Shown one piece after another: positions 15,375 through 24,381 of a DNA stretch of 64,000 bases. The DNA lies in the NCBI RefSeq assembly GCF_026001925.1, contig NZ_AP021871.1, positions 46,137 through 110,136 of the forward strand. The letters run 5' to 3'. Made by a program: the position numbers and the translations under genes. The notes beneath the pieces were generated by a model, which did not search any database, was not told the origin of the DNA, and was given only the letters and a program-made list of their open reading frames with translations. The stretch comes from Vibrio gangliei. Its GTDB lineage: Bacteria; Pseudomonadota; Gammaproteobacteria; Enterobacterales; Vibrionaceae. Numbering within the stretch: the stretch's first letter is position 1; each line of letters begins with the position of its first letter.

Positions 15375-16167
15375 ATTGATTGTAAGATAGCTGCCCGACA
15401 GCAGATCTTAATTCTTCTTCCTCTGAGCTTACGTAAAGTGTTGTCGCATCGAGACTTTTTTGACCTAACAAGTCTCTCACTTTTTCGGGAGTACACCCAC
15501 CTCGCATAACCGCATTAGCAAAAAACTTCCTAAATGAGTGCGTACTTAGCGGGTAGTTTAACCCAAGCTTTAACTTTACCTTTTTTAAAATATTGTTCGC
15601 GCCATTGGTGCTAATTGGTAGGTTCTCACTAAAATGATGCTTATTTGGAAATAGCAAGCCAGCAGTAATTTTTCTCTTATCCATGACGTTCTGCACAATT
15701 TCTCTCATTTCATCATTTACAAAAATTGTGACCATTGAGCCTTTCTTGGCTCGAGACTCAATTGCTTTAATCTCGGCTTCTGATAGCTGGTCCACACCTT
15801 TTTCTTTCAACCTTTTTTTCGTTAAGCGCGTTATGGCCATATTACAGGTTTTTTGCTGTGACAACGAAAAGCTATCAACGAATTTCCCAACTTCATTATC
15901 GTAAAAATCTTCAACCGTGAGCCAAGAAGCATCACTAAAACGAAGACCGGTTAACGCAGCCATGTGGAAAATCTGATACAAGGTTTCATTCTGTTTATAA
16001 ACCTCATCAAAAATCGCATTCAGTTCCTTAACTGATTTTGGTGGTATGCTGGGAACCTTGGACTTCTTTTTCTTTGAAATGACACTGCCATTATCAAACT
16101 CATTAACAACCGCATCAATGCGCTTAATTTTACGCTTTTTAACGCTACTTGAGGCTTTTACTGCCAT
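15373..16167 (-). CDS. Tyrosine recombinase
   Basis: 264 residues from ATG 16167, preceded by AAGGTTGG; an upstream in-frame start is at 16176. Arg in TGLRFSDASWL, His-x-x-Arg in STHSFRKFF and Tyr in DATTLYVS form the recombinase active site; the usual LLGH motif reads LLGQKS, so the second His is replaced. It lacks a long N-terminal arm domain. It may resolve plasmid multimers or act as a relic integrase. A 34-bp palindrome related to the plasmid-wide operator lies 83 bp upstream. Confidence 0.75.
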   Translation of the reverse strand: MAVKASSSVKKRKIKRIDAVVNEFDNGSVISKKKKSKVPSIPPKSVKELNAIFDEVYKQNETLYQIFHMAALTGLRFSDASWLTVEDFYDNEVGKFVDSFSLSQQKTCNMAITRLTKKRLKEKGVDQLSEAEIKAIESRAKKGSMVTIFVNDEMREIVQNVMDKRKITAGLLFPNKHHFSENLPISTNGANNILKKVKLKLGLNYPLSTHSFRKFFANAVMRGGCTPEKVRDLLGQKSLDATTLYVSSEEEELRSAVGQLSYNQ

Positions 16168-16249
16168 AAAAACCAACCTTATATAACCAATTGAAAAACA
16201 AGAATTTATTTAAAAATTCACCCCTCTAGTTGCTTAAATATAGCATACT

Positions 16250-16283
16250 TTTACTTGTAATACTTGCTAGTATTACAAGTAAA
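16250..16283. promoter_or_regulatory. 34-bp palindrome upstream of recombinase gene
   Basis: TTTACTTGTAATACT, TGCT, then AGTATTACAAGTAAA: perfect 15-bp arms. It is built from the same CAAGTA/TACTTG words as the recurrent operator ATAATACAAGTATTAT. Confidence 0.55.
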
Positions 16284-16438
16284 TACCATAAAACCCAAAT
16301 ACACCAAACCAATGGCATTGATTTCCTTTTTTATTTTATATGTTACCGCGTCACAATAGTTAAGAGTAGTTACACCGTCACACTATTTTAAGGGGTGGAA
16401 ATGGGTTAGATAGTGACAAAAGCAATCAGCAAAAAAAA

Positions 16439-16458
16439 CCCACATCAAAAAATGTGGG
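16439..16458. terminator. CCCACAT/ATGTGGG hairpin
   Basis: 7-bp stem with a CAAAAA loop and an A run on its left, so it would terminate leftward transcription from the gene at 16900. Confidence 0.45.
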
Positions 16459-16537
16459 CAACCCATAGAAGATCTATGAAAATAGGAGTTATAAATAAGG
16501 ATGGGGTATATGTAGCTCTGTAACGAATCTCGAATTG

Positions 16538-16900
16538 TTATTTTTTTTCTTCTTTAATATTCTCACCAGTTGATTCAAGTAAGCATTCTAAAGATAAATA
16601 AGCAGCCTTGGCATTAATATATGCCGACTGTTCTTCTTTATTGGCTTTAGTGAAATCAAAGGTTTCTATAAATCGCTTAGCAACCGGTCGCAAGTCCTCA
16701 ATTAAACTTTTTATATTTTCATCAAGGTTTCCATCAGATGCAGAAATAATTGATATATACCGAGATAAATACTGCTCAATTTCATTTTTTGGTTCATTTC
16801 TAACGCCCATCAAAAACTCAGTATTAGCATGACTCAAGCCTCCAATATTCTGCAGCAATTCACGCAGCTCATATTCCGAAATTGATTTATAATCACTCAT
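16538..16900 (-). CDS. Hypothetical acidic helical protein
   Basis: 120 residues, ATG at 16900 after TTGGGTGGTGATAT. It is predicted all-helical and acidic with a Lys/Glu tail (GENIKEEKK). No family is recognised. It lies 19 bp downstream of the H-NS-like small protein gene and probably forms an operon with it. Confidence 0.55.
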   Translation of the reverse strand: MSDYKSISEYELRELLQNIGGLSHANTEFLMGVRNEPKNEIEQYLSRYISIISASDGNLDENIKSLIEDLRPVAKRFIETFDFTKANKEEQSAYINAKAAYLSLECLLESTGENIKEEKK

Positions 16901-16919
16901 ATATCACCACCCAATAAAA

Positions 16920-17204
16920 TCAATTACCTATAATTGTTTTGATCTCACTTGATGAAACACCTTGCTCTTTCAATTTCTGAATCATTTCATCGACAAGGGC
17001 TTTTTTTCGCTCTTGTTCTTCGCTCGCTTTTCTCAGCTCGTCAACTCGATCACTAAAAATTCGCGTTAACTTCTCTTGCAGCTTTGTGACTGCACCTTCA
17101 TCCAAAGATGCAATTGCTCGCTTTACTCTCTGAGAAGATTTCAAAACAGCTAGATCACTATTAGAGCCCGCTTTTTTTGCTACAGAACTGGTTGTTGCGT
17201 TCAT
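16920..17204 (-). CDS. Small coiled-coil protein resembling the H-NS dimerisation domain
   Basis: 94 residues from ATG 17204, which has GGAG just upstream; an upstream in-frame start (17267) gives 115. Residues ~20-90 follow the H-NS N-terminal plan: helix, LQEKLTRIFSDRVDELRKA, a long charged coil, then KLKEQGVSSSEIKTIIG, comparable to the EML-x-DGIDPNEL end of H-NS. No C-terminal DNA-binding loop is present. Truncated H-NS proteins can antagonise host H-NS, which would suit a plasmid, but this identification rests on pattern alone. Confidence 0.5.
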   Translation of the reverse strand: MNATTSSVAKKAGSNSDLAVLKSSQRVKRAIASLDEGAVTKLQEKLTRIFSDRVDELRKASEEQERKKALVDEMIQKLKEQGVSSSEIKTIIGN

Positions 17205-17413
17205 ATTCACTCCAAATTCAAATATCGATTTCAGATCAGCAATGTACCAACTCTTTGAATAATCCAAAAATTTAGGTGTTCTAATCTCAAAATACTCAGA
17301 ATCAGATTACTCTTGTGGCGATCTAATTCTCAGTATTGAGAAAAAGCATACAGATGCCCTACATTTAATGGTGCTTTTGATAAGATGTATGAATAACTGA
17401 TCAATAAAATGGA

Positions 17414-17779
17414 ATGAAATTGTCAGTGTTAAGATCAAAAGAATACGTAGAACGAGTCTACAAAGAACAGCGCAGCATAGAAAAGGCTGCCAAATATTCA
17501 GGCGTAGCCTATCCAACATTTTGGCGATGGCTGAAGCATTATGGAATTGAAACAAACAATGTTGGCTATACACCTGTTGAATCTGAGTTTACGGGCAGCG
17601 AGTGTCGTGATTTAAGGAGAAAGGCGGGTTTAACAATTGATCAATTATCTGAGCAGTCAGGAGTTAACCGCACATCTATTATCAACTTCGAATTAGGCAA
17701 GGCAACCATTAGAAAGAAAACCATCATCAATCTTCAAGCATCTCTAAATGGCTTACTCCCTTTCAACAGTAACGCTTAG
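17414..17779 (+). CDS. Double HTH transcriptional regulator
   Basis: 121 residues. Residues ~17-40 (RSIEKAAKYSGVAYPTFWRWL) look like a transposase/Psq-type HTH, and residues ~63-110 (LRRKAGLTIDQLSEQSGVNR) are a Xre/Cro-type HTH. It is convergent with, and overlaps by 17 bp, the small membrane-protein gene on the other strand. It lies beside one of the densest clusters of the recurrent palindromic operator, so it is a candidate for the protein that binds it (inference). Confidence 0.7.
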   Translation: MKLSVLRSKEYVERVYKEQRSIEKAAKYSGVAYPTFWRWLKHYGIETNNVGYTPVESEFTGSECRDLRRKAGLTIDQLSEQSGVNRTSIINFELGKATIRKKTIINLQASLNGLLPFNSNA

Positions 17780-18017
17780 CTTTATCAAACAGAAAGGAAA
17801 CAGATTTGACATAGGCAAGTGCGGTAACTGACGCCAGAACCGGCAAATCACCATGAATAAAATACACCAATGCAAGAGCATATAAACCTGAAATGGCTGT
17901 GAATTTAAGCGCATGTGATACACATAGAGCGGAAACCAAGTATATCAGATACACACCTACCGTACCAAGTAATGATACCGCGAAAACAGCCTCAACCGGT
18001 GTTACTAGCAGATCCAT
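17763..18017 (-). CDS. Small membrane protein
   Basis: 84 residues from ATG 18017, chosen because GGTGGAGGT lies 4 bp upstream; a longer frame starts at 18068 but runs through the operator. Three hydrophobic helices are visible. The function is unknown; small membrane proteins beside relaxase genes may serve conjugation or entry exclusion, but this is only context. Two operator copies lie directly upstream. Confidence 0.6.
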   Translation of the reverse strand: MDLLVTPVEAVFAVSLLGTVGVYLIYLVSALCVSHALKFTAISGLYALALVYFIHGDLPVLASVTALAYVKSVSFLFDKAKRYC

Positions 18018-18034
18018 AAATACCTCCACCCAAT

Positions 18035-18080
18035 ATAATACAAGTATTATGCACCAAACAAAGAACAATACAAGTATTAC
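18035..18080. promoter_or_regulatory. Two copies of the recurrent palindromic operator
   Basis: ATAATACAAGTATTAT at 18035-18050 (perfect 7-bp arms around AA) and ACAATACAAGTATTAC at 18065-18080. They lie between divergent genes for a small membrane protein and the TraI relaxase, so both could be controlled. Confidence 0.65.
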
Positions 18081-18167
18081 GTGCCTTTTACCGCCTAAAT
18101 TACATTATTCGAACCACCTAAAATACCATGCTCTAATCTGTTTAAGCCTATTTCTGAGTAGAGCATA

Positions 18168-20456
18168 ATGAGCATTATTAGAAAGATATTCAAAGACAAA
18201 AGTTCACCTCAACAATCACAGCAAAGCATAGGTACGAAGCAATTTACTACACCTATTGACGGCTGGTTTCTATCTGCACCAACAAGTTTTTGGAAGGACA
18301 AATTCGCTCATCAGATAAACTTAATCCGAGAGAAAGTGCGAATGAGCAACACTCACAGGAATATCTACTATGAGCCAGTGCTAGAGGCCATCATAAGCTT
18401 TTATCAAGCTCTACCGGCTTCTGAATATAACCACCATAGTCACAGTGGAGGGATGATAGAACACACCTTGGATGTAATGAACACAGCTTTAATCTATAAG
18501 CTCAATTTCTTTTATTCAGAAAGTGGCAAGGAAACGGACGTTGAAAATGAGTCAGATGTGTTTGCCTATGCCTGTTTCATTGCTTGCGCGTTGCACGATA
18601 TAGGGAAGATAGTTACTGATTTGGATGTAGTGTACAAACCAATAGGTAGCGAAAAAGTAAAAGTATGGTATCCACTAATTGAAGCTCTACCGCTGAACTG
18701 CCATTACAAATACAGGTACAACCCTTTACGTCAGCATAAAACGCACGTACTAGCTTCACCTACGATGTTTACCCACATTGTGCCGCCCGAAGGTATTATC
18801 TGGATTAAGTCGTACCCTAAGTTATTCCAGTTCCTAATTAACACTCTTGCTGGAAATTACAAGGCTGGTGGGGAGATTGCGCAAGTATTGCAATTTTCCG
18901 ATCAGGACTCAGCAAGTCGCTCAATGCTTGAAGGTACAAATATTGAAGCAAAACGAGAAGCAAATGCACCGTACTCAAAAGGTAAGAAATCAACAGCAGA
19001 TATAATTGTCTCTATGATCAGACTTGCCATTGAGTCGAATGAAGTGCGCGTTAACGTTGCTGGTGGCGCAGTTTGGGTGGTGGATGACAAAATTTATGCA
19101 GTATCAAAAGTCATTATTGATAAAGCTCGCTCTATGGCCGCGCAAGCTGGCTATACGGCACTGCCAGAAAATACGGTTGCTCTGTTCTCAATGCTTTGTG
19201 ATGCGGGTTACTGCGAACGCCATCCGATCACCAACGATATTATTCATACTATTCACATTACCATGCCTAATTCAGCAAGCGAGGCATGGAAATCTCAATT
19301 AACATTTCTAGTATTTAAACGTGAAGCATTAGATCCTAACAACACACTGAACTTGGCAAATGCTAATGCTATTTTAAAAGACAATACAGCCAAAGATGGT
19401 TACAAAGCGAAGAAGTCAGCAAGTGAAACAGGAGAGGAGCACAAGGCTGAATCTACACCTATTACTGAGACTAAGAAGGAATCTGAAACAGCAGCGAACC
19501 CATTTACGTTAGACCATTCATCTCTATTCTCGCAAACTACGAACAAGCCTCAACCAGAAACGAAACCACTGTCTGAGGTAATAAAAAGCTCACATAGCAC
19601 CATCACAGTGCCAACCCAAAAACCCGCTAAAAAGACCAACCCCTCAAAGTCAAATGATGCAGAGGCCAAGACCTTACAACCAGAAACCAAATCAACAGAA
19701 TTAAATTTAAACCCCTTTTATTCAGCAAAGCTCGAACCCAAAAAGGCACAAGCGCAAGCAACAGGCAAGGGTGAACAGGGAGCAAGTGAGTCTGGTCACG
19801 AAGCAAAAACCACAAAATCGAAAAACAATAGTAAGGACTCAAACGTAGAAACCGTAAAATCAACCGGTACTAACACTGATAGAAGTAATGGTAGTTATGA
19901 TGGCAGCAAGGAAAATCTACAAAAACAACTGAGCAAACCAAAATCGAGCAAACTATTTATCCCAAGCTACCCAACAACAGAAAAGCAATCACCACCAAAT
20001 CCATTTAGTAAAACACTAAAAGGAAACATGTCATTGCAAATGTTCATGACAAGCAAAAACATGGACGAACAAAAGGAGTTTGCCCTTTCCAACACACCAA
20101 ATGCTAAAGAGTTCTCTGAATGGATAAAGGGGTCAATTGAAGAAAAGGTACTCACATATAACATGCTACATAGGTACAGTGAGGTTTATTTCATTCAAGA
20201 AGGTGTTTTCATCTGTATGCCAAACCTTATTCACACCTACAACAAGCAACAAAATAAAAGAATCGACTCCTCATCAATGATAAACGCACTAACCAAGGAG
20301 AGAGCTGTTCATATCGGAACAACGAAAATAAGAACAATGCTAATGAAGAAAAGGGAACTAAAGGGCTTAGTATTGAAATACGAACTATTCAATGACTGGT
20401 TGGTAAGCAATAACATTAAAATAATAGAATCGAACAAATATGTCATAGTGGCTTAG
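18168..20456 (+). CDS. traI: MOBH-type relaxase (TraI_2 family)
   Basis: 762 residues. The N-terminal relaxase domain has NHHSHSGGMIEHTLDVM (about residues 88-104) and ALHDIGK (about 141-147), the His-rich HD-type motifs that define MOBH relaxases. A long low-complexity, Thr/Ser/Lys/Pro-rich linker (about 400-615) leads to a C-terminal TraI_2_C-like domain (about 620-760). Relaxases nick oriT and lead the transferred strand into the type IV secretion channel. The MOBH type agrees with the PFGI-1-like conjugation genes further downstream. The usual TraD coupling-protein gene is not adjacent. Confidence 0.88.
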   Translation: MSIIRKIFKDKSSPQQSQQSIGTKQFTTPIDGWFLSAPTSFWKDKFAHQINLIREKVRMSNTHRNIYYEPVLEAIISFYQALPASEYNHHSHSGGMIEHTLDVMNTALIYKLNFFYSESGKETDVENESDVFAYACFIACALHDIGKIVTDLDVVYKPIGSEKVKVWYPLIEALPLNCHYKYRYNPLRQHKTHVLASPTMFTHIVPPEGIIWIKSYPKLFQFLINTLAGNYKAGGEIAQVLQFSDQDSASRSMLEGTNIEAKREANAPYSKGKKSTADIIVSMIRLAIESNEVRVNVAGGAVWVVDDKIYAVSKVIIDKARSMAAQAGYTALPENTVALFSMLCDAGYCERHPITNDIIHTIHITMPNSASEAWKSQLTFLVFKREALDPNNTLNLANANAILKDNTAKDGYKAKKSASETGEEHKAESTPITETKKESETAANPFTLDHSSLFSQTTNKPQPETKPLSEVIKSSHSTITVPTQKPAKKTNPSKSNDAEAKTLQPETKSTELNLNPFYSAKLEPKKAQAQATGKGEQGASESGHEAKTTKSKNNSKDSNVETVKSTGTNTDRSNGSYDGSKENLQKQLSKPKSSKLFIPSYPTTEKQSPPNPFSKTLKGNMSLQMFMTSKNMDEQKEFALSNTPNAKEFSEWIKGSIEEKVLTYNMLHRYSEVYFIQEGVFICMPNLIHTYNKQQNKRIDSSSMINALTKERAVHIGTTKIRTMLMKKRELKGLVLKYELFNDWLVSNNIKIIESNKYVIVA

Positions 20457-20787
20457 CAACAATTCCATAGCAATTAAGCATATTTAACCAGATTTAATCT
20501 CAAAAACCTTTCATCATGTCAATACCGACAGATTGTTAGGTTTTTTTGTGTCAAAGGAAAGTCATGCTCATGTTAGCTATTTTCAGGGTGATTTTTTTAA
20601 TAAAAGTAAGGATAAATATATTAATAAATAAACATTAGGTGACTCACGTCACACTTTTATTTATTTGGTGGTTAAAAAATCACAACGCATCAACCTAATC
20701 AATACAATTTAATTCATGAATGTGACAGTCAAATTGATTTAGCAATTGATAGTCAAATTAACTATCAAAGCATCATGGATTTCGAAA
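20457..20787. other. Intergenic region with inverted repeat, possible regulatory or oriT site
   Basis: No gene is seen. A long imperfect hairpin AATAAAT...GTGAC-TCAC-GTCAC...ATTTATT (20623-20665) and a weak AAACCT...AGGTTTTTTT hairpin near 20502-20548 are present. The position after the relaxase gene makes an oriT or a promoter/operator for the following operon possible; the sequence alone does not decide. Confidence 0.35.
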
Positions 20788-21720
20788 ATGAACGACTCAA
20801 AGGCAATTAACAAAAAACTTACTAGACTGGTGAGTAAACCTAGAACAATAGCGAATAAAATTTCTATTGCAGCGTGTTTATATAGATTGAAGACAACTCA
20901 AGTCGATCAGAGATTGTCATATTCTCAATTTTGTTCGATGGGTTCTTATCGGCAGCATATTTCACGAAATACATTCAATAGATATATTCACCTTAGCAGG
21001 TATGCTGATATTTTTTCAGAACGTGTTTACGTAGAAACAATTGCTGAACTAGAAGCGTTCATGTGCGAGTTTGTTGATATTGATTTTGAGGACATTGAGG
21101 AAGCTGTAAAAAGCTGCGCAACCTTACATACCGCACCTACGCTAAAAATAATTTCTGAGAAGTTAAAAGGGCGCTCATTCAATGCAAACGTCCAATCTCT
21201 CATTAATTATGCAAACGATATTTTGCCCGCCTCTGGCTTGTGCATAGTTCAAAATGAATCAGCTCAAAATAGATTTGTTGTTAACTTAGACAAAAGCATT
21301 TGCGATGAGATCGTTTATAGAAACTCAGCAACCAATTCAAAAGAAGGCAACCTAAAAACATTTTTATCAGACTTTGTTGCTTTATATATCTTCTTAATTG
21401 AAACCTCTGGCGTTCTTTGTTTCAGGAACACTTATTCGGAGTGTTTAAGGCTAAAGCTAACACCGTACATGGATATTGATACAAACAATCAGTTTGAAAT
21501 CGTTCCATTAACTGACGCCCCAGAACGCCAATCACCAAAAATAATCGTCAACCTTTGGCGTCAGTTTTTTACGATTCTGGCCAACTCAATGCCTGATAAA
21601 GATGAGGTTCTACCTTTGGCCGATCTTAACTACGAGCAAATTATTTGTAATTACATGCAAACAACCAATCGAATCAGAACGCAAGACAAGATGCTTGAAA
21701 TATCAAGGAGATTTCAATGA
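20788..21720 (+). CDS. Hypothetical protein, first gene of a five-gene operon
   Basis: 310 residues from ATG 20788; an in-frame upstream start at 20746 lacks a clear ribosome site, and so does this one, so the start is uncertain. The basic N-terminus (NKKLTRLVSKPRTIANKISI) and a segment FCSMGSYRQHISRNTFNRYI resemble DNA-binding helices. No catalytic motif is seen. The gene overlaps the next by ATGA. The operon ends just before a nine-copy iteron array, so it may include replication or partition functions, which is inference. Confidence 0.55.
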   Translation: MNDSKAINKKLTRLVSKPRTIANKISIAACLYRLKTTQVDQRLSYSQFCSMGSYRQHISRNTFNRYIHLSRYADIFSERVYVETIAELEAFMCEFVDIDFEDIEEAVKSCATLHTAPTLKIISEKLKGRSFNANVQSLINYANDILPASGLCIVQNESAQNRFVVNLDKSICDEIVYRNSATNSKEGNLKTFLSDFVALYIFLIETSGVLCFRNTYSECLRLKLTPYMDIDTNNQFEIVPLTDAPERQSPKIIVNLWRQFFTILANSMPDKDEVLPLADLNYEQIICNYMQTTNRIRTQDKMLEISRRFQ

Positions 21721-21998
21721 TAACTAGTCAAGAAGTAGCTCTGGACGCGATCACGACTTTAGATTTGATTCGCTCTGAAGCACTAACAAAATCAGCATTT
21801 GATTACGTAAAAGCTGCAAAGCAAATTCACGTTGAACCTGAACTTTTCCAACAATTTCTAAGGGTCAATCTATCAATCGATTTGGTCTACAAAGGAATGG
21901 CAAATTTGCCTAACCCTAAAGGGCACCCGTTTATTTGCAGTGAAAATAGACAGGCATTTTTCGAAAATATTGTTAAAGCAAGCTTAGATATGGAGTAG
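21717..21998 (+). CDS. Hypothetical protein
   Basis: 93 residues; the start overlaps the previous stop (ATGA), indicating translational coupling. Helical, no motif recognised. Second gene of the 20788-23712 operon. Confidence 0.55.
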   Translation: MITSQEVALDAITTLDLIRSEALTKSAFDYVKAAKQIHVEPELFQQFLRVNLSIDLVYKGMANLPNPKGHPFICSENRQAFFENIVKASLDME

Positions 21999-22003
21999 CA
22001 AAC

Positions 22004-22222
22004 ATGTTCAGCCCTAACATTCAAATCAAAATCATTTTATCTACGGTTGGAACGGTAAGATCTGCATTATATGTCAAAGACACCAAAACAATTGGCTTAT
22101 TGAACTTAACAGAAGAAACCGCAAAAAAAATTGTTGGCACCGTAGATGAGATCGTTAAATCCGGTGACTTGAGCCAGCTATTAACGAACTCAATCATAAA
22201 GAAAATTTCTATATTTTCGTAA
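22004..22222 (+). CDS. Hypothetical small protein
   Basis: 72 residues, ATG 5 bp after the previous stop codon. A beta-rich start (NIQIKIILSTVGTVRSALYV) precedes a helical middle. No motif is recognised. Third gene of the operon. Confidence 0.5.
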   Translation: MFSPNIQIKIILSTVGTVRSALYVKDTKTIGLLNLTEETAKKIVGTVDEIVKSGDLSQLLTNSIIKKISIFS

Positions 22223-22235
22223 TGAGATTTTAAAC

Positions 22236-22838
22236 ATGAATGTAGATACGCTTCAGCTTATCACCATTAAGCAACTAAATATGCTCTCTCTTTTCTTTAG
22301 TAAATCCATTAAAGAGTATCAAAGACGCAGCATAGAATGCTTATACGGGCTAAACAGAGAACACTACTTATTGCTATCAAATTGTACGTTAAGGCACGAG
22401 CTTATCATTGCCTTGAACCACTACATTTCTAACCATCAAAAGCTGCCTTTACTGAACGAAAACATTGCACACTTTATGACGGAATATGAGCACATAATCA
22501 GTGTAAACATCTTGATGGAGGACTGTCTAAATTCTGGGATTAAGCGCCAAACCGCCATCAAAATTTTTAAACCAATACTTAGATGCAATAAACGCACTAT
22601 AGCCACATTTTATTCATCTGATTTCCTCGATAGAGGAAAGCGCAAGCTTGGTATCGCTGATGAATTTCGATTAGTTGAGATCATCAAATCCGAGTTTGGC
22701 ACACACAGAAACATAGAAATTGAACGTCTGGAATACGCACGATTTTTGTTAAAACTATCAAAAGTTTTGCTGCACTATCCAATCGCGACAATTGAAGCAA
22801 CTCTAAATGAACACCAATACAACTTCATATTAAGGTGA
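22236..22838 (+). CDS. Hypothetical protein, possibly DUF2857-like
   Basis: 200 residues, all-helical. In PFGI-1-type elements a DUF2857 protein sits in a comparable block of replication/partition genes before the DUF1845/AcaB-like gene, and length and helical pattern fit, but key residues cannot be checked here. Basic segment FLDRGKRKLGIADEFRLVEI near the C-terminus resembles a regulator tail. Fourth gene of the operon, 7 bp before the next. Confidence 0.45.
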   Translation: MNVDTLQLITIKQLNMLSLFFSKSIKEYQRRSIECLYGLNREHYLLLSNCTLRHELIIALNHYISNHQKLPLLNENIAHFMTEYEHIISVNILMEDCLNSGIKRQTAIKIFKPILRCNKRTIATFYSSDFLDRGKRKLGIADEFRLVEIIKSEFGTHRNIEIERLEYARFLLKLSKVLLHYPIATIEATLNEHQYNFILR

Positions 22839-22845
22839 TAACACA

Positions 22846-23712
22846 ATGGAAAAAGATAACTTACTTGAGTCTGAACACCTAGGTGGGACGATTGTTTTTG
22901 ATGATGACAATCTCTTTGATAAAGTCGCGATCAACAAGGGGCAAAAAGCAAAAGGCAATCTTGGTTCTATTGAGCTTAAAACTAGCTTCTACACCAACAT
23001 AGCCATCGGTCTTTATAAAGGCGAAGAAAGAAAAGAAAACAAATTTGCACGAGCAGGTTTAACAAAGTTTGATGACATTCTACGCCGAATCGAAGATGCC
23101 GCAGCTAATGATGACCCGTTTGCAGATCAGGTTATTATGGATATTCACGCGAATATTTTGGAAGCAGAAGAAGTCTTGGCCTCGGCAGATCAATATCTCA
23201 AACAATTAGCTCAAGCCAAATTTAGAAACGTTTCTGGCTCTATCAAGCAGCCGAAAAAAATGTCAGTTTTCGATGTGCATTTACGCACAAATATCGGCTT
23301 GCACGTCTTCTGGATGCTGCGTGATGCTGATGAGATTATTCGATTCAATTTGTTCCAAAAAGCAATCGCAATCATTGACGAAGCTGCAGCAAGAAACGTG
23401 AACCTAACAGTTGCAAATGCGTTCTGGAAAATCTACTCGAATGTGTTCCGCTGGCACCCAACCGGTATCACACGAGCAGAGCTAAAATCAAACACGCAAC
23501 GCGCACAGCAAGCAATTGAAGAAAATAAAAGAATAACACTAACGGAAGGTGTTCTTGCAGGAACAGAGCGTTCAACGTTCGCACCTAAACTGAAAACCAA
23601 GCCTGAAGAAGATGTTCGCCCATTACTTTCACCAGAAGAACAAGAGCAGGTGGTGAAAGAAAAAGTTCAACAGCGAAAAGAAATAATGGAAGAAAACCCA
23701 TTATCAAAATAA
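22846..23712 (+). CDS. AcaB/DUF1845-like regulator (tentative)
   Basis: 288 residues. The segment SVFDVHLRTNIGLHVFWMLR followed by DADEIIRFNLFQKAIA resembles the DUF1845 (AcaB) core, a ribbon-helix-helix-related regulator family of conjugative elements, and the element-gene order agrees. The C-terminus is charged and flexible (PEEDVRPLLSPEEQEQVVKE). It is the last gene of the operon. Because the iteron array starts 59 bp downstream, this protein or another from the operon might bind those repeats (inference). Confidence 0.5.
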   Translation: MEKDNLLESEHLGGTIVFDDDNLFDKVAINKGQKAKGNLGSIELKTSFYTNIAIGLYKGEERKENKFARAGLTKFDDILRRIEDAAANDDPFADQVIMDIHANILEAEEVLASADQYLKQLAQAKFRNVSGSIKQPKKMSVFDVHLRTNIGLHVFWMLRDADEIIRFNLFQKAIAIIDEAAARNVNLTVANAFWKIYSNVFRWHPTGITRAELKSNTQRAQQAIEENKRITLTEGVLAGTERSTFAPKLKTKPEEDVRPLLSPEEQEQVVKEKVQQRKEIMEENPLSK

Positions 23713-23726
23713 GCAAACTCCTCCCC

Positions 23727-23754
23727 AAAAAAGCGAGTGAAAACTCGCTTTTTT
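23727..23754 (+). terminator. Rho-independent terminator of the five-gene operon
   Basis: AAAAAAGCGAGT-GAAA-ACTCGCTTTTTT, a perfect stem with T run. Confidence 0.88.
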
Positions 23755-23770
23755 ATTGCATATAATTCGA

Positions 23771-24019
23771 ATCAAATTGCACAAACTAAACATATCAAAA
23801 TGCACAAATAGCGAAACTGCAACGCTGTCAAATTGAACAAACTAGACTATTAAACCAATTATCAAATTGCACAAATTATAAAATATTACCTAATATTTCA
23901 TCTTAACTACTGGCTATCAAATTGCACAAATTGCGGTGTCAAATTGCGCAAACCAATATATCAAATTGCACAAATCTATATATCAAATTGCACAAACAAC
24001 ACGTATCAAATTGCACAAA
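23771..24019. repeat. Nine-copy iteron array, unit ATCAAATTGCACAAA
   Basis: Copies start at 23771, 23794, 23827, 23861, 23916, 23938, 23960, 23982 and 24005. Six match ATCAAATTGCACAAA exactly; the others differ by 1-2 bases. Spacings are 23, 33, 34, 55, 22, 22, 22, 23: all close to multiples of 11 bp, so sites lie on one face of the helix. This is typical of replication iterons or centromere (parS) arrays. The unit is unrelated to the RepB iterons at 63.5 kb. Confidence 0.85.
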
Positions 24020-24381
24020 CCAACCCTATTTAAAATTAATTATTTAAAATAAAAGTTAAATAGCTTGTATGGATAATCCTTTGTATGGATAATCTTTCGC
24101 AGGGGAGTGTTATACCCCTGAAAAAACGTAACACCCTTGATGCCTATTAGTAGGTATCGGTGCGAATCATATTAGAACTCATCCCGAATGAGCTTCTATG
24201 CACTTGAAACCATGATTCTACTGAAAACATTTCTTTAATTAGAAATCCAATGAGGCCAACTGGTTTATAACTAGTTGGCCTTATCCTTTTCTGCATTCTA
24301 ATAAACCGCCTAAATTAGCCAGCCTAATAAAATCCAGTTTTAATGTGCCAACATCAAAACCAATTATCAGGTAGGGTAAAA
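24020..24381. other. Non-coding region between iterons and conjugation operon
   Basis: No gene is seen. It contains a direct repeat TGTATGGATAATC (24067 and 24084), an inverted CAGGGG...CCCCTG (around 24100-24121) overlapping GTGTTAT...GTAACAC, and a terminator-like hairpin at 24253. Dense small repeats beside transfer genes could mark oriT, but no nick site can be assigned by eye. Confidence 0.35.
24253..24281. terminator. AGGCCAACT/AGTTGGCCT hairpin
   Basis: Perfect 9-bp stem with an 11-nt loop followed by TATCCTTTT; terminator-like. Confidence 0.6.

Noticed and set aside
17414..18017. Type II toxin-antitoxin pair (HTH protein plus small protein)
   Set aside because: The neighbour is a three-helix membrane protein on the opposite strand; convergent orientation does not fit a toxin-antitoxin operon.
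23771..24019. Possible CRISPR array
   Set aside because: The 15-bp units are too short, spacers are as short as 7 bp and unevenly sized, and no cas genes are present.
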